NCBI GenBank assembly: GCA_965223485.1
Contig: OZ244993.1
Coordinates: 558,001 to 622,000 of the forward strand
DNA: 64,000 nucleotides
Direction: 5' to 3'
Source of the DNA: VXPQ01 sp965223485
GTDB lineage: Bacteria > Bacteroidota > Rhodothermia > Rhodothermales > VXPQ01
In this document: one piece after another, positions 9,341 through 18,001 of the stretch
Numbering within the stretch: position 1 is the first letter of the stretch
How the letters are laid out: the number at the start of each line of letters is the position of its first letter
Notes under the pieces: model-generated
The model's input: only the letters and a program-made list of their open reading frames with translations
What the model was told of the DNA's origin: nothing
The model's database searches: none
Made by a program: the position numbers and the translations under genes

Positions 9341-9399
9341 ACGCCGTATACAGCCCTCCCTCTATTATGTTGTTGCATCCCGGAGAAACTTGTAAAACT

Positions 9400-10440
9400 A
9401 TGACGAAGGCGCCTCATTTGCCAGATCCGGCGCGTGCTGCGCTGGAAAATGCGCTGGGGGCAGAACGCCTTATCCGGCAGGTCGAACTGGCCCCCTACAC
9501 CACGTTCCGGATTGGCGGGGCAGCGGACCTGTTCTACGAGGCGCGCACCGTGGAGGAACTCGTTCGAGCCATCACAGTGGTCCGGGCCTGCGGCGTTCCG
9601 TACTTCCTTCTCGGACGGGGAGCAAATATCCTGGTGAGCGACCTTGGCGTACGCGGATTCGTCATCTACAATACGGCGCGCCGGACGAAGATAAACCCCG
9701 ATACGCACCGGTTATGGGTGGAGTCCGGAGCCATCATGTATCCGAACGTGATCGAGGCGGCCGTGGAGGCCGGCCTCTCCGGGCTGGAACACTATGTCGG
9801 CATTCCGTCCACCGTGGGGGGCGCACTTTGGCAAAACCTGCACTTCCTGTCGCCGCCTCCCGAGCGGGAACGCACTATGTTCATCGAGGAAGTGCTGGAG
9901 GAGGCCGAAATCCTGACCACGGAAGGCGACCGTCGTACGGTCGGCGTGGAGTATTTCAATTTCGGGTACGACTATTCGGTACTGCACGACCGCGAAGATA
10001 TCGTGCTTTCGGCCACGTTCCAGCTCGAACCGGGGGATCGGACGCGGATGAAAGAAATCATGGCTGCGAACCTCGAATGGCGCAGTGGGCGGCATCCCCC
10101 GCTGGATACGGAGCCCAGCGTAGGATCCATTTTCAAGAAAATAGAGGGGATCGGAGCGGGACGGCTTATCGACGAGGCCGGCCTCAAAGGGATGCGCATC
10201 GGGGGTGTCGAAATCACGCACCGGCACGCCAATATCATGGTCAACCGGGGCGGGGGCAAGGCCGCCGACGTGATTGCCTTGATCCGATACATACAGGAAG
10301 TGGTGGCGCGCAACACGGGCTATCTGCTCGAGACAGAAATTGCGTTCATTGGCGAGTTCGAGGAGAGACCGGATGCACTGCCGTATACTGCACAAGCGGA
10401 TATAGAACATATCGGCGCTCCCCGGCCCCCGCTGTCATGA
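9400..10440 (+). CDS. murB: UDP-N-acetylmuramate dehydrogenase (MurB-like, divergent)
   Basis: FAD enzyme of peptidoglycan precursor synthesis, reducing UDP-GlcNAc-enolpyruvate (346 aa from ATG 9400; an upstream ATG at 9367 is less likely). FAD domain features: APYTTFRIGGAADLF, LGRGANILVSD, GIPSTVGGALWQN. The C-terminal MurB domain has catalytic Ser in GSIFKKI and Glu in LETEIAFIGEF. Oddities: the usual NAGAYG after the GIPG loop is replaced by NLHFLSPPPERE, and the usual YRxS reads YDYS, so the Arg that helps protonation is absent. It overlaps ccmB by ATGA. Confidence 0.85.
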   Translation: MTKAPHLPDPARAALENALGAERLIRQVELAPYTTFRIGGAADLFYEARTVEELVRAITVVRACGVPYFLLGRGANILVSDLGVRGFVIYNTARRTKINPDTHRLWVESGAIMYPNVIEAAVEAGLSGLEHYVGIPSTVGGALWQNLHFLSPPPERERTMFIEEVLEEAEILTTEGDRRTVGVEYFNFGYDYSVLHDREDIVLSATFQLEPGDRTRMKEIMAANLEWRSGRHPPLDTEPSVGSIFKKIEGIGAGRLIDEAGLKGMRIGGVEITHRHANIMVNRGGGKAADVIALIRYIQEVVARNTGYLLETEIAFIGEFEERPDALPYTAQADIEHIGAPRPPLS

Positions 10441-11123
10441 AACAACCGTTCACAGCGTGGCTTGCCGGAGCATGGGCCGTTTTCGAGAAGGACCTGCGTC
10501 TCGAACTGCGAAGCCGCTATGCGGTGGGCACGTTGCTGATGTTCGTCCCCGCCTCGATCCTGCTCATCCTGTTCGCCACGGGCCAGGAACCGCTTTCTCC
10601 CCGCATCCAGTCGGGACTCCTGTGGATCGTGATTCTTTTTGCGGCTTCCATCGGCCTCGGACGATCGTTCGTAAGTGAAGAAGATCGTGGTACGGTGCTC
10701 CTCCTGCGGCTGCACACCCGGGCCAGTATGGTCTATGCAGGAAAACTGCTGTTCAATTTTCTCCTGATCCTTGTGCTGGAAGCCGTAGCCGTCTTTACCA
10801 TGATCGTGCTCCTTAATATCAAGGTGGCGCATGGCGGCTTGCTCGCAAGTACGATCCTGCTCGGTTCACTGGGCCTCGCCGGTGCGACGACTCTCCTCGC
10901 TGCGCTGATCGCCCGGGCGGCAACACGAGGGCCGCTGCTCCCGGTGTTGCTTTTTCCCCTGCTCGTACCTTTGCTCATATCGGTGGTAGCAGCCACGCGC
11001 CATGCCCTCGAAGGCGGCTTCGGATGGGGCGCCAGCGGCGAAGCCCTGACCACGCTGGCCGCATTCGCCGGGGTCGTCATTACCGCTGCCGTGCTGCTCT
11101 TCGATTTCGTCTGGAACGATTGA
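10437..11123 (+). CDS. ccmB: heme exporter protein CcmB
   Basis: Inner-membrane subunit of the CcmABCD heme-handling ABC complex of cytochrome c maturation system I. 228 aa with six predicted TM segments; FEKDLRLELRSRYAVGTLLMF at the N-terminus and SFVSEEDRGTVLLLRL are typical of CcmB. The ATG overlaps the murB stop (ATGA). The ATPase partner ccmA is not next to it, so it is encoded elsewhere or upstream synteny has been broken by murB. Confidence 0.93.
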   Translation: MKQPFTAWLAGAWAVFEKDLRLELRSRYAVGTLLMFVPASILLILFATGQEPLSPRIQSGLLWIVILFAASIGLGRSFVSEEDRGTVLLLRLHTRASMVYAGKLLFNFLLILVLEAVAVFTMIVLLNIKVAHGGLLASTILLGSLGLAGATTLLAALIARAATRGPLLPVLLFPLLVPLLISVVAATRHALEGGFGWGASGEALTTLAAFAGVVITAAVLLFDFVWND

Positions 11124-11171
11124 GGGCGTGCGTCATTTGCGTACCCCTTTCCGTATTTTATTTTCTGTTTC

Positions 11172-11867
11172 ATGGCTGCTTCAGGGAAAACATACAAACG
11201 TATCCGCAACATGGTGCTGGCATGGCTGACGCTGGTCGTGCTGGGCGGGTTTTTGCTCGATATTCCCCGAATCAACATTCTGGAACACACGGCGCGGAAT
11301 CTGTATTTCCACGTGCCGATGTGGTTCACGATGATGGCGGCATTCTTCGTGTCGGCATGGCATTCGGCGCGATACCTTGCGTCCCGTGACCGGGTACGCG
11401 ACGTGCGGGCGCTGGAAGCCGCCCGGGTCGGCGCCGTATTCGGCATACTCGGTCTGGTGACGGGCATCGTGTGGGCGCGCTTTACCTGGTACGTCGGACA
11501 GGGTATCTGGTGGAATTTCGATCCCAAGCAAACAATGGCCGCCGTACAGTTGCTGATTTACGGGGCCTACTTCACCCTGCGCGCAAGCGTGGAAGAACCT
11601 GAAAAGCGGGCGAGCATCGCTGCCGTATATAATCTGTTCGCGGCCGCCTGCGTCCCGTTTCTCCTGTACGTGCTCCCCCGCCAGATGGAGAGCCTGCACC
11701 CCGGCGCGGAGGGCAATCCCGCCTTCAGCGACATTACCCAGTTGAACATGCGTGTGGTCTTTTATGCGGCGGCGATCGGTTTCATCGGACTCTTCTGGGT
11801 GCTTTACACGCAACGAGTCCGGCTGGCCGCCCTCAACGAACGGGCCGAAGACACCCCCAAGCCATGA
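11172..11867 (+). CDS. ccmC: heme exporter protein CcmC
   Basis: Inner-membrane heme-handling protein that loads heme onto CcmE. 231 aa, six TM segments; the tryptophan-rich periplasmic motif appears as GIWWNFDPKQT (about residues 112-122), with conserved His in NLYFHVPMW and an SLHP segment before the last TM. It follows ccmB by 48 bp and overlaps the ccmD-like gene by 4 bp. Confidence 0.93.
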   Translation: MAASGKTYKRIRNMVLAWLTLVVLGGFLLDIPRINILEHTARNLYFHVPMWFTMMAAFFVSAWHSARYLASRDRVRDVRALEAARVGAVFGILGLVTGIVWARFTWYVGQGIWWNFDPKQTMAAVQLLIYGAYFTLRASVEEPEKRASIAAVYNLFAAACVPFLLYVLPRQMESLHPGAEGNPAFSDITQLNMRVVFYAAAIGFIGLFWVLYTQRVRLAALNERAEDTPKP

Positions 11868-12130
11868 AAATTCACCCCATTCAGGAAGCGGATACGACGT
11901 ACGGCGCCACGCCGTACGATTCCATATGGACTTCGCAGGAAGTGCCGGTGCAGCAGCCGGATGCTCTGGAGCAAACCATGCTGGCGCAGGACAAACTCTA
12001 TGTGGTGCTGGCAGTGGTGCTCATCATCTGGATCGGGCTTGCGGCATTCATATACCGGACCGACCGCAAAATAGACCGGCTGGAACGGAAACTGGATGCG
12101 CGCATTTCAGACGAAGACGCCTCGCCGTAG
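11864..12130 (+). CDS. ccmD: CcmD-family small membrane protein
   Basis: 88-aa protein with one TM helix (DKLYVVLAVVLIIWIGLAAF, about residues 43-62) followed by a basic/charged tail (IYRTDRKIDRLERKLD), the CcmD pattern. CcmD stabilises the CcmABC-holoCcmE complex. It has an unusual ~40-residue soluble N-terminal part rich in Gln/Pro/Asp. The start overlaps the ccmC stop (ATGA); the symbol rests on topology and position more than on strong sequence identity. Confidence 0.75.
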   Translation: MKIHPIQEADTTYGATPYDSIWTSQEVPVQQPDALEQTMLAQDKLYVVLAVVLIIWIGLAAFIYRTDRKIDRLERKLDARISDEDASP

Positions 12131-12193
12131 CATGTGTCCTGATCGCCCCCGTATCCTCGCACGCGCCCCCTTTCTCTTTCAACAACGCCCTGC

Positions 12194-12580
12194 ATGAAAC
12201 CCAAAACAATTATAGGCCTCGCGCTGATGCTCGGCTTCGGCGCCTTGTTGTTCCTCAACTTCGGGAAACAGGTCGGGGGGTACATGGATTTCGCCGAAGC
12301 CGAGAAAACGGGCGTCGAAGCACATGTAGTCGGGAAATGGGTGGAGGCGGAACAGTATGCGTACGACCGCGACCGGAACGTCTTCAGTTTCCATATGCAG
12401 GACGAAGCGGGCCATGTGCGTCTGGTCCAGTATCCCAATCCGAAACCGGCCAACTTCGAAGACGCCGAACGGCTGGTCGTGCGGGGCTCCACAAAGGGCG
12501 ACATCTTCGAAGCGCGGCATATCCTCGTCAAGTGCCCCTCGAAATACAACGACGGCGCCGAATTCGAGGCAGCGGCGTAG
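12194..12580 (+). CDS. ccmE: cytochrome c maturation protein CcmE, CxxxY variant
   Basis: Periplasmic heme chaperone, anchored by an N-terminal TM (TIIGLALMLGFGALLFLNFG), with an OB-fold domain. 128 aa. In canonical CcmE heme is bound covalently by His in HxxxY; here the motif is C114-PSK-Y118, i.e. CxxxY, as described for the CcmE of some sulfate reducers and archaea. The short C-terminal tail after Tyr is acidic/Ala. It is last of the ccm genes here; ccmF and ccmGH are absent from the window. Confidence 0.88.
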   Translation: MKPKTIIGLALMLGFGALLFLNFGKQVGGYMDFAEAEKTGVEAHVVGKWVEAEQYAYDRDRNVFSFHMQDEAGHVRLVQYPNPKPANFEDAERLVVRGSTKGDIFEARHILVKCPSKYNDGAEFEAAA

Positions 12581-12619
12581 GCGCAAGCCGAGGATTGTTT
12601 TACACTCGATACGTTTTTA

Positions 12620-12648
12620 TTGACTTAGTCATGACCAAGTCGTATATT
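12620..12648 (+). promoter_or_regulatory. toxin-antitoxin promoter with embedded palindromic operator
   Basis: TTGACT (12620-12625), a 17-bp spacer and TATATT (12643-12648) form a near-consensus promoter 42 bp before the antitoxin ATG. A 20-bp inverted repeat, GACTTAGTCA / TGACCAAGTC (12622-12641, one mismatched pair), starts in the -35 box and fills the spacer. That placement fits autorepression by the Phd/YefM-type antitoxin. Confidence 0.75.
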
Positions 12649-12689
12649 GCGTACCCTTGTCGGTAATTGGATCAAAAACCGTACATGCC

Positions 12690-12929
12690 ATGAAAACCGC
12701 CACCACGCATGAGGCGAAAACGCATTTGTCCCGAATGCTGAAGGAAGTCCAGCAAGGCGAAACCATAATCATTTTGAACGGCAAGACGCCGGTCGCCAAG
12801 CTGACAGCCATTGAATCGCCCGTGTTCCAGCGACCGAAAGTGGGTACCGTCACATCCGCTCCCGTACGCTATGACCCGGATGCATTCGATCCGATGACAG
12901 ACGAGGAACTGGCGGAATGGGGACTTTGA
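12690..12929 (+). CDS. Phd/YefM-family antitoxin
   Basis: 79-aa antitoxin and DNA-binding repressor. The N-terminal Phd/YefM fold is clear: THEAKTHLSRMLKEVQQGETIIILNGKTPVAKLTAI. The C-terminal toxin-binding tail is acidic (DPMTDEELAEWGL). ATG 12690 was chosen because it begins exactly at the fold; an upstream in-frame ATG at 12657 would add unrelated residues. The last 13 nt overlap the PIN toxin gene. Confidence 0.9.
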   Translation: MKTATTHEAKTHLSRMLKEVQQGETIIILNGKTPVAKLTAIESPVFQRPKVGTVTSAPVRYDPDAFDPMTDEELAEWGL

Positions 12930-13315
12930 CTTCGTACATCCTGGACACATGTACGCTAATCTGGCTGTGCACGGATCCAAAGCGGATATCAGAAACTGCA
13001 AGAGAGGCCATTGAAACCGCTCAAGCTCCGTTGCTGCTGAGCGATGTCTCCGCAATCGAACTGGCGCTCAAGTGGCAATCTGGAAAACTCGATATTCCCG
13101 ATCCTCCGCGGCACTGGCTGGAAAAACAAATAGCCGTCTGGGGATTAACGTGTCTGTCGTTGAGTCGGTTTGATATCTACCGTGCTACCGAGTTGCCGAA
13201 TCATCACAAAGACCCCTTCGATCGTTGGCTGGTGGCGACAGCGCTTGGCGCAAACGCAACTATTCTTACGCCGGATACGGCCATCCGCCAGTACCCGGTA
13301 AGTTACCTCTGGTGA
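12917..13315 (+). CDS. PIN-domain ribonuclease toxin (VapC-like)
   Basis: 132-aa PIN-domain endoribonuclease, toxin of a type II system. Acidic metal-binding residues are all visible: Asp in YILDTCTLIWL, Glu in SDVSAIELALK, Asp in DPFDRWLVATAL and Asp in LTPDTAI. It overlaps the antitoxin gene by 13 nt, so translation is coupled. Nothing suggests inactivation. Confidence 0.92.
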   Translation: MGTLTSYILDTCTLIWLCTDPKRISETAREAIETAQAPLLLSDVSAIELALKWQSGKLDIPDPPRHWLEKQIAVWGLTCLSLSRFDIYRATELPNHHKDPFDRWLVATALGANATILTPDTAIRQYPVSYLW

Positions 13316-13505
13316 AATCCTTGTAAAACGACAGTGATTTGGCACAGGAACGACGCGACTTTGGCGCTAAATAACCAGGACGGAAAACGGTTGGCCCGCA
13401 AATGGCCAAGGGTATGCCGGTTTCTTACCTGATGCCTGCTTACAGAAACTCGGCAACCATGTGATGGGGATTCGGATAGAGACCTGAGTTAAAAGCCAGT
13501 CCCTT
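13316..13505. other. intergenic region between two convergent genes
   Basis: 190 bp between the PIN toxin and the minus-strand T9SS protein. I see no gene, RNA or strong hairpin here. Confidence 0.5.
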
Positions 13506-15242
13506 TCACTTCATCAACGTCATCAGACCCGAACGCACCTGCCCCGCGGCTTCGAGACGGTAGAGATAGGTTCCGCTGGGCAAAGACATTCCGTCGAACA
13601 AGGAGGCGTGCTTTCCTGCATGCTGCACACCATCGACGAGAATGGCTACTTCCCGCCCCAGCATGTCGTATACGCTCAGGTGTACGGGACCGGATGCGGG
13701 CAAAGCATATTCGATCGTCGTGGCATCGGTGAAGGGATTGGGGTAATTCGATGTCAGCGTGGCGGTGCTCGGGAGTTCCGGGGTGGTTTCGCTTGATGTG
13801 ATCGTAGCGGCGGCGTACTTCGCCACAAACATATTTGAGCCGCCGCCCCTTTGCTCCAGTTTCTCCGGCCCCAGGTAAAGCGTTCCTTCGAATTTGCCCG
13901 TGACATAGAGATCCCCTGAAGGACCCACTGCAATGGCCGTGATGTCTTGCGCTCCCGCTCCGGTTGCGTGCGCGGCCCAGCGCAGATTGCCGTCGGCGTC
14001 GTAATGCGCTACGAAGCCGTCTTTTCCGGGAGGCTGTGCGTGGTCGGGAGAATGCAGCACCGTATCTCCGAGCCGGAGCGAGCCGCCGGAAAAGGATCCC
14101 CCCACATAAACGTGGCCCTGTGCATCTGTCGTGATGCTGGAGATGTACACATTATCCGCCAGGAGTTGTTGGTTCCAAAGGAGGGCGCCATCCTGAGATA
14201 GTTTTGTGATTGTCGAAGCACCCACGGTCAGGAGATGTCCAGCAGCGTCGACGGTAAGGCGATAGGGGACCCCGGGGATATCAAAACCCGGATCATCCCG
14301 GGTACGGACCCAGCGCAGATCGCCCTCGGCAGTAAAGCTCGCCAGGACAAAGCCAGCCAAACTTGTCACCTCGTTTGGCTGGCCCTCCCCGATCACAGCA
14401 TCCAAGCGGAAAGACCCACCGAGATACGTATTTCCGTCGTCATCGACAGCAAAAACACCTTCCTTGAACAGGTCGCGGCCTGGCCCACCCATACGGCGGG
14501 TCCAGCGAATAGCGCCCTCGGGTGTGTAGCTGGCCAGAAAAATATCGGGAAGGCCCGATTCACCGATAGAATTCGTAGGTAAAGGAGCGAGCGCGTGCGG
14601 GGCGGGAAAGAGTGAGATCTGATTGTACATGCCGGCGATGTAGATGTTGCCGGCCCGATCGAGACCCAAACCATTGATCACGGCGGATGGGAAATGAATT
14701 TCATCCTCAAAAAGAGAGATAGTCTGGAGCGGGTCTCCATCGTCGGCATATGTATTAATCATAATACCGCCGTGGGAGATATAAGACTCATGGCTTGGAA
14801 AGTCTATATAGGGCGTCCCGTCGTTCGTGTAGATGCGATCACCCCAGGCTGCTATGCCATATCCTATGAACGTATTGAAAAATCTCGTTTCCTCACGGGG
14901 GGCGCTTCCTTCTCGTTCCCAGCGCAGCGAACCGTCGGCATCGTAGCTGACAATAAAGTTGCCTTGTACGTAGACAAAGCTACCCTGTACACAGTAAGAT
15001 TCTCCTTCTTCGCAAAAATAGTGATAAGCAGTATCCTGGAGCACCTTGGTTACATATACCTTATTCTCGTCGTTTACGTCGATGGCGTAGGGCAAAACGT
15101 GGCTCCCTTCCTCCCAAGTGTGCTCAACCCAGACCGGGACCGTAGAAGACGACGCCGAGGTATGAGACTGCCCCCTGGCGCCTGCGGGAATGAGCAGGGC
15201 GCCCGAAAACAACACTGCTGAAAAACGCACGGTATGTTTCAT
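13506..15242 (-). CDS. secreted SBBP-type propeller protein with T9SS C-terminal sorting domain
   Basis: 578 aa. Signal peptide (VRFSAVLFSGALLIPAGARGQ), then repeated beta-propeller-like units with the recurring pattern D-x-x-G-N/D-I/V-Y-V/I-x-G (e.g. LDRAGNIYIAGMYN, VDDDGNTYLGGSF, TDAQGHVYVGGSF, VGPSGDLYVTGKF). The last ~80 residues form a type A sorting domain (NYPNPFTDATTIEYALP; VYDMLGREVAILVDG; GTYLYRLEA), so it should be exported by T9SS and attached to or released from the cell surface. ATG 15242 has AGGGAGGG upstream. The binding target is unknown. Confidence 0.88.
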   Translation of the reverse strand: MKHTVRFSAVLFSGALLIPAGARGQSHTSASSSTVPVWVEHTWEEGSHVLPYAIDVNDENKVYVTKVLQDTAYHYFCEEGESYCVQGSFVYVQGNFIVSYDADGSLRWEREGSAPREETRFFNTFIGYGIAAWGDRIYTNDGTPYIDFPSHESYISHGGIMINTYADDGDPLQTISLFEDEIHFPSAVINGLGLDRAGNIYIAGMYNQISLFPAPHALAPLPTNSIGESGLPDIFLASYTPEGAIRWTRRMGGPGRDLFKEGVFAVDDDGNTYLGGSFRLDAVIGEGQPNEVTSLAGFVLASFTAEGDLRWVRTRDDPGFDIPGVPYRLTVDAAGHLLTVGASTITKLSQDGALLWNQQLLADNVYISSITTDAQGHVYVGGSFSGGSLRLGDTVLHSPDHAQPPGKDGFVAHYDADGNLRWAAHATGAGAQDITAIAVGPSGDLYVTGKFEGTLYLGPEKLEQRGGGSNMFVAKYAAATITSSETTPELPSTATLTSNYPNPFTDATTIEYALPASGPVHLSVYDMLGREVAILVDGVQHAGKHASLFDGMSLPSGTYLYRLEAAGQVRSGLMTLMK

Positions 15243-15293
15243 AAGTCCCTCCCTCCTACATGGTGATTCATGGAAATGTATGCCTGTCTCCAG

Positions 15294-15551
15294 TCACTTC
15301 ATAAGCAGCACGGATTTCGTAAATGTTTTTCCTCCTGCATCGAGAATAACAAAATATAATCCGCTTGACAAGTGAGAGGCCTCGAAACGCACGGTATGTT
15401 TCCCGGGTGTCTGGATCCCATCCAAGAGAACGGCTACCCTACGCCCCAGAACGTCATAGACCGTAAGGCGAACCGGCCCTTCTTCGGCAAGTCCGTAGCG
15501 GATCGTCGTCACAGGGTTGAAAGGATTGGGCCAATGGCGCCACAATATCAA
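15294..15551 (-). pseudogene. orphan T9SS sorting domain (remnant of a surface protein gene)
   Basis: About 85 codons encode an intact T9SS type A sorting domain (WPNPFNPVTTIRYGLAEEG, VYDVLGRRVAVLLDG, GLYFVILDAGGK) and a normal stop, but no protein body or signal peptide. The frame is open back to a TAG at 15645-15647 without ATG or GTG; the only usable start is TTG 15551. Just upstream is an A/T-rich low-complexity run encoding Leu/Ile/Phe. It resembles the tail of the neighbouring 13506-15242 protein, so it is probably what remains of a tandem paralog. Confidence 0.7.
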
Positions 15552-15732
15552 GAAAAGAAGAAGAAAAAGGAATATTATTATCCGTTTTTCTTCCGGAACA
15601 CGTTCCGATATCGTAGACCGCAGCCCGGACGATAACGATAGCCCCTATGCTTTCCCGGCGATCACGGCACAGAACGCATGGGGGCTTAAGGACGCAGCCG
15701 AGGGTCTGGAGAAGCGCATCGGCACCTGCCTC

Positions 15733-17130
15733 TCACAAATAGATCAGCGTCGCCAGCAGGAAGAACACACCCAGGCCGAGAATGTCGTTGCTTGTGGTGA
15801 TAAACGGACCGGTGGCAAGAGCCGGGTCTATTTTCATGCGATGGAGCAGCAGAGGCACCGTGGCTCCAATAATCGTGGCGAGTACGATCACGGTCAGCAT
15901 GGAGAGCGACGCCGTAAGCGCAAGCAATTCGAGTGACGCGCCGCCGATGGGCAACGCCATGACCCCGGCCCCCAGAATGAGCGCCAGCGCCAGCCCGTTC
16001 AGGAGCGACACGCTCAGTTCCTTGCCGAGGCGACGCGCCACATCGCTTGCCCACAACTCCCCGCTGGCCAGCCCCTGCACCACAATAGCCGAGCTCTGAA
16101 TGCCTGCATTACCAGCCATGGCCATTACAATGGGAATGAACGTGGCCAGTATAACCGCCTGTTGGAGCGCGTTTTCGAATTGCCCGATGACGAGGCCCGA
16201 CAGGCCGGCGCCCACCATGCCGATGAGCAGCCAGGGCAACCGCCCGCGAACCACCCGGAACACGGAGTCGGAAGGCTCTTCGCTACCGGACATGCCGCTC
16301 ATGCGCTGGATGTCTTCCTCTGCCTCGTCCCGAATGACATCCACAATATCGTCGATCGTGATCCGGCCCAGCATCTCGCCTCTCGCATCCACCACAGGCA
16401 GCGATACGAGATCGTATCGCTGCATGATGCGCGCCACTTCCTCCTGGTCGATCTCAGGCGGTACCGTGATGACATCCTCGTCCATAATGTCGGATACAGG
16501 CGTATCCGCAAGTGTCAGCAACAGATTTTTCAGGGAAACCATGCCCTGTACTCTCCCCTGTGCATCGCTTACGAACACGGCGAAGACCGCCTCCACGGTT
16601 TCGGCATTGCGGCGCACTTCTTCCGTCGCTTCGGCCACGGTCCACGTTTCGGGGACGATGACGAACTCCGTACCCATGATACCTCCGGCGGACTCCTCAT
16701 CGTAATGGAGCAACGACCGGACTTCCTCGCTGCGATCCAGCAAGGGCAGCACCCTGGCGGCCACCTCTTCCGGCAAATCCGCCAGCACATCGGCTGCATC
16801 GTCCGTTTCGAGATGGCCCAGAAATTCCGAGAGCCGCTCCGGGTGCGTTTCTTCGAGAAGCCGGGTGCGAAGCTCTTCGTCGAGTTCGGCCAACGCCAAT
16901 CCGGCCTGTTCGCTCGGCAACCATCCGAACAGGGTCTCGCGTTCTCCGGTAGGGAGGTAATTCAGTAGCCGGGCCAGGTCGGCGGGGTGCAAACCGGCCG
17001 CTATACGCACTGCTTCCTCCCGGTCGCCGGATTCCAGCAGGTCCTCAAGGCGCTCTGCCAGATCGTCGTCGATTCCGGGAAGGTATGCGGGGAGTTCTTC
17101 GTCTCGAAAGGTATCGAAAGAACGCTCCAT
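15733..17130 (-). CDS. mgtE: magnesium transporter MgtE
   Basis: 465-aa Mg2+ channel/transporter. Order seen: N-terminal superhelical MgtE_N domain (about 20-135, with repeated LxxLPxxE units), two CBS domains (about 140-265; MGTEFVIVPETWTV... and DIMDEDVITVPPEIDQEE) that sense cytosolic Mg, then five TM helices with the pore motif (VMAMAGNAGIQSSAIVVQGLA). No Mg riboswitch was recognised upstream; rsmA lies 64 bp upstream on the same strand. Confidence 0.95.
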   Translation of the reverse strand: MERSFDTFRDEELPAYLPGIDDDLAERLEDLLESGDREEAVRIAAGLHPADLARLLNYLPTGERETLFGWLPSEQAGLALAELDEELRTRLLEETHPERLSEFLGHLETDDAADVLADLPEEVAARVLPLLDRSEEVRSLLHYDEESAGGIMGTEFVIVPETWTVAEATEEVRRNAETVEAVFAVFVSDAQGRVQGMVSLKNLLLTLADTPVSDIMDEDVITVPPEIDQEEVARIMQRYDLVSLPVVDARGEMLGRITIDDIVDVIRDEAEEDIQRMSGMSGSEEPSDSVFRVVRGRLPWLLIGMVGAGLSGLVIGQFENALQQAVILATFIPIVMAMAGNAGIQSSAIVVQGLASGELWASDVARRLGKELSVSLLNGLALALILGAGVMALPIGGASLELLALTASLSMLTVIVLATIIGATVPLLLHRMKIDPALATGPFITTSNDILGLGVFFLLATLIYL

Positions 17131-17194
17131 GCGATGCGCAAACGGTTAAAGGTCGGATAATGGGCGCTCCGCCCTGCGAGTAAAGCGGCGGACG

Positions 17195-17980
17195 TTATAC
17201 GCGCGCCTTAAGATAACGTGCAAGAGCGACAAACTCTTCCGGGGTCAATTCCTCTGGTCTGCGCGCATCCATCCCCTCGGGAAGAGCAATAGCCGTCGCC
17301 CCCTTTGTCCAGCGTTCGAGCCCGTTGCGCAGTGTTTTGCGACGGCGGTTGAAGGCGGTCCGGACAACGCTGCGAAAAAACGCCATGTCCACGCCCTCGG
17401 GCGCCTCTTCCTTGCCCGAGAATGTCAGACGCACAACGGCACTGGTTACGGCAGGGCGTGGGTAAAACACATGGGGAGATACCCGGAACAGGATTTCGGG
17501 ATGCGCAAGAGCCTGACACAGCACACTCAGAATGCCATATGCTTTGGTCCGGGGAACAGCCACAAGGCGCTCGGCAACCTCCCGCTGCATCGTCACAACA
17601 ATCTCCTGCACGACATCGCGCGCATCGAGCAAGTTGAACAAGATGGGGCTCGTGATATTGTACGGCAGGTTACCCACAACACAAACCGGGGCGGCTTTTT
17701 CCCTGGCGAGCGCCCGCCAATCCACGTCCAGCACATCCATCTGTCGCACATCGATTTCCGGCCGCGCATCCCGCAAGAACGCAGCGGCGCGCCGGTCTAT
17801 CTCGACAGCGGTAAACGTTGCAAACCGATCCTGAAGAAAATCAGTGAGCGCTCCCTCGCCCGGCCCGATTTCGACGACATGCGCCCCCTCCGGAGCCTGC
17901 AGCGCAGCTACAATTTTGCGCGCCACATTCGGATCACGGAGAAAATGTTGTCCGAGCGATCTTCTGGGAAGAATGGACAT
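17195..17980 (-). CDS. rsmA: 16S rRNA (adenine1518/1519-N6)-dimethyltransferase
   Basis: Also called KsgA. Dimethylates two adjacent adenosines in the 3' hairpin of 16S rRNA in late 30S maturation. 261 aa with SLGQHFLRDPNVARKIV, SAM motif IGPGEGALTDFL, and the catalytic NLPYNITSPILF (NLPY). The C-terminal basic domain (FRSVVRTAFNRRRKTLRNGLE) binds rRNA. Length and motif order are standard. Confidence 0.96.
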   Translation of the reverse strand: MSILPRRSLGQHFLRDPNVARKIVAALQAPEGAHVVEIGPGEGALTDFLQDRFATFTAVEIDRRAAAFLRDARPEIDVRQMDVLDVDWRALAREKAAPVCVVGNLPYNITSPILFNLLDARDVVQEIVVTMQREVAERLVAVPRTKAYGILSVLCQALAHPEILFRVSPHVFYPRPAVTSAVVRLTFSGKEEAPEGVDMAFFRSVVRTAFNRRRKTLRNGLERWTKGATAIALPEGMDARRPEELTPEEFVALARYLKARV

Positions 17981-18001
17981 GGATATGGATAAGGTCCGGC
18001 G

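Noticed and set aside
15549..15647. A hydrophobic leader for the orphan T9SS domain (Ile/Leu/Phe run upstream of TTG 15551)
   Set aside because: The run comes from a low-complexity A/G-rich stretch and has no start codon before the upstream stop.
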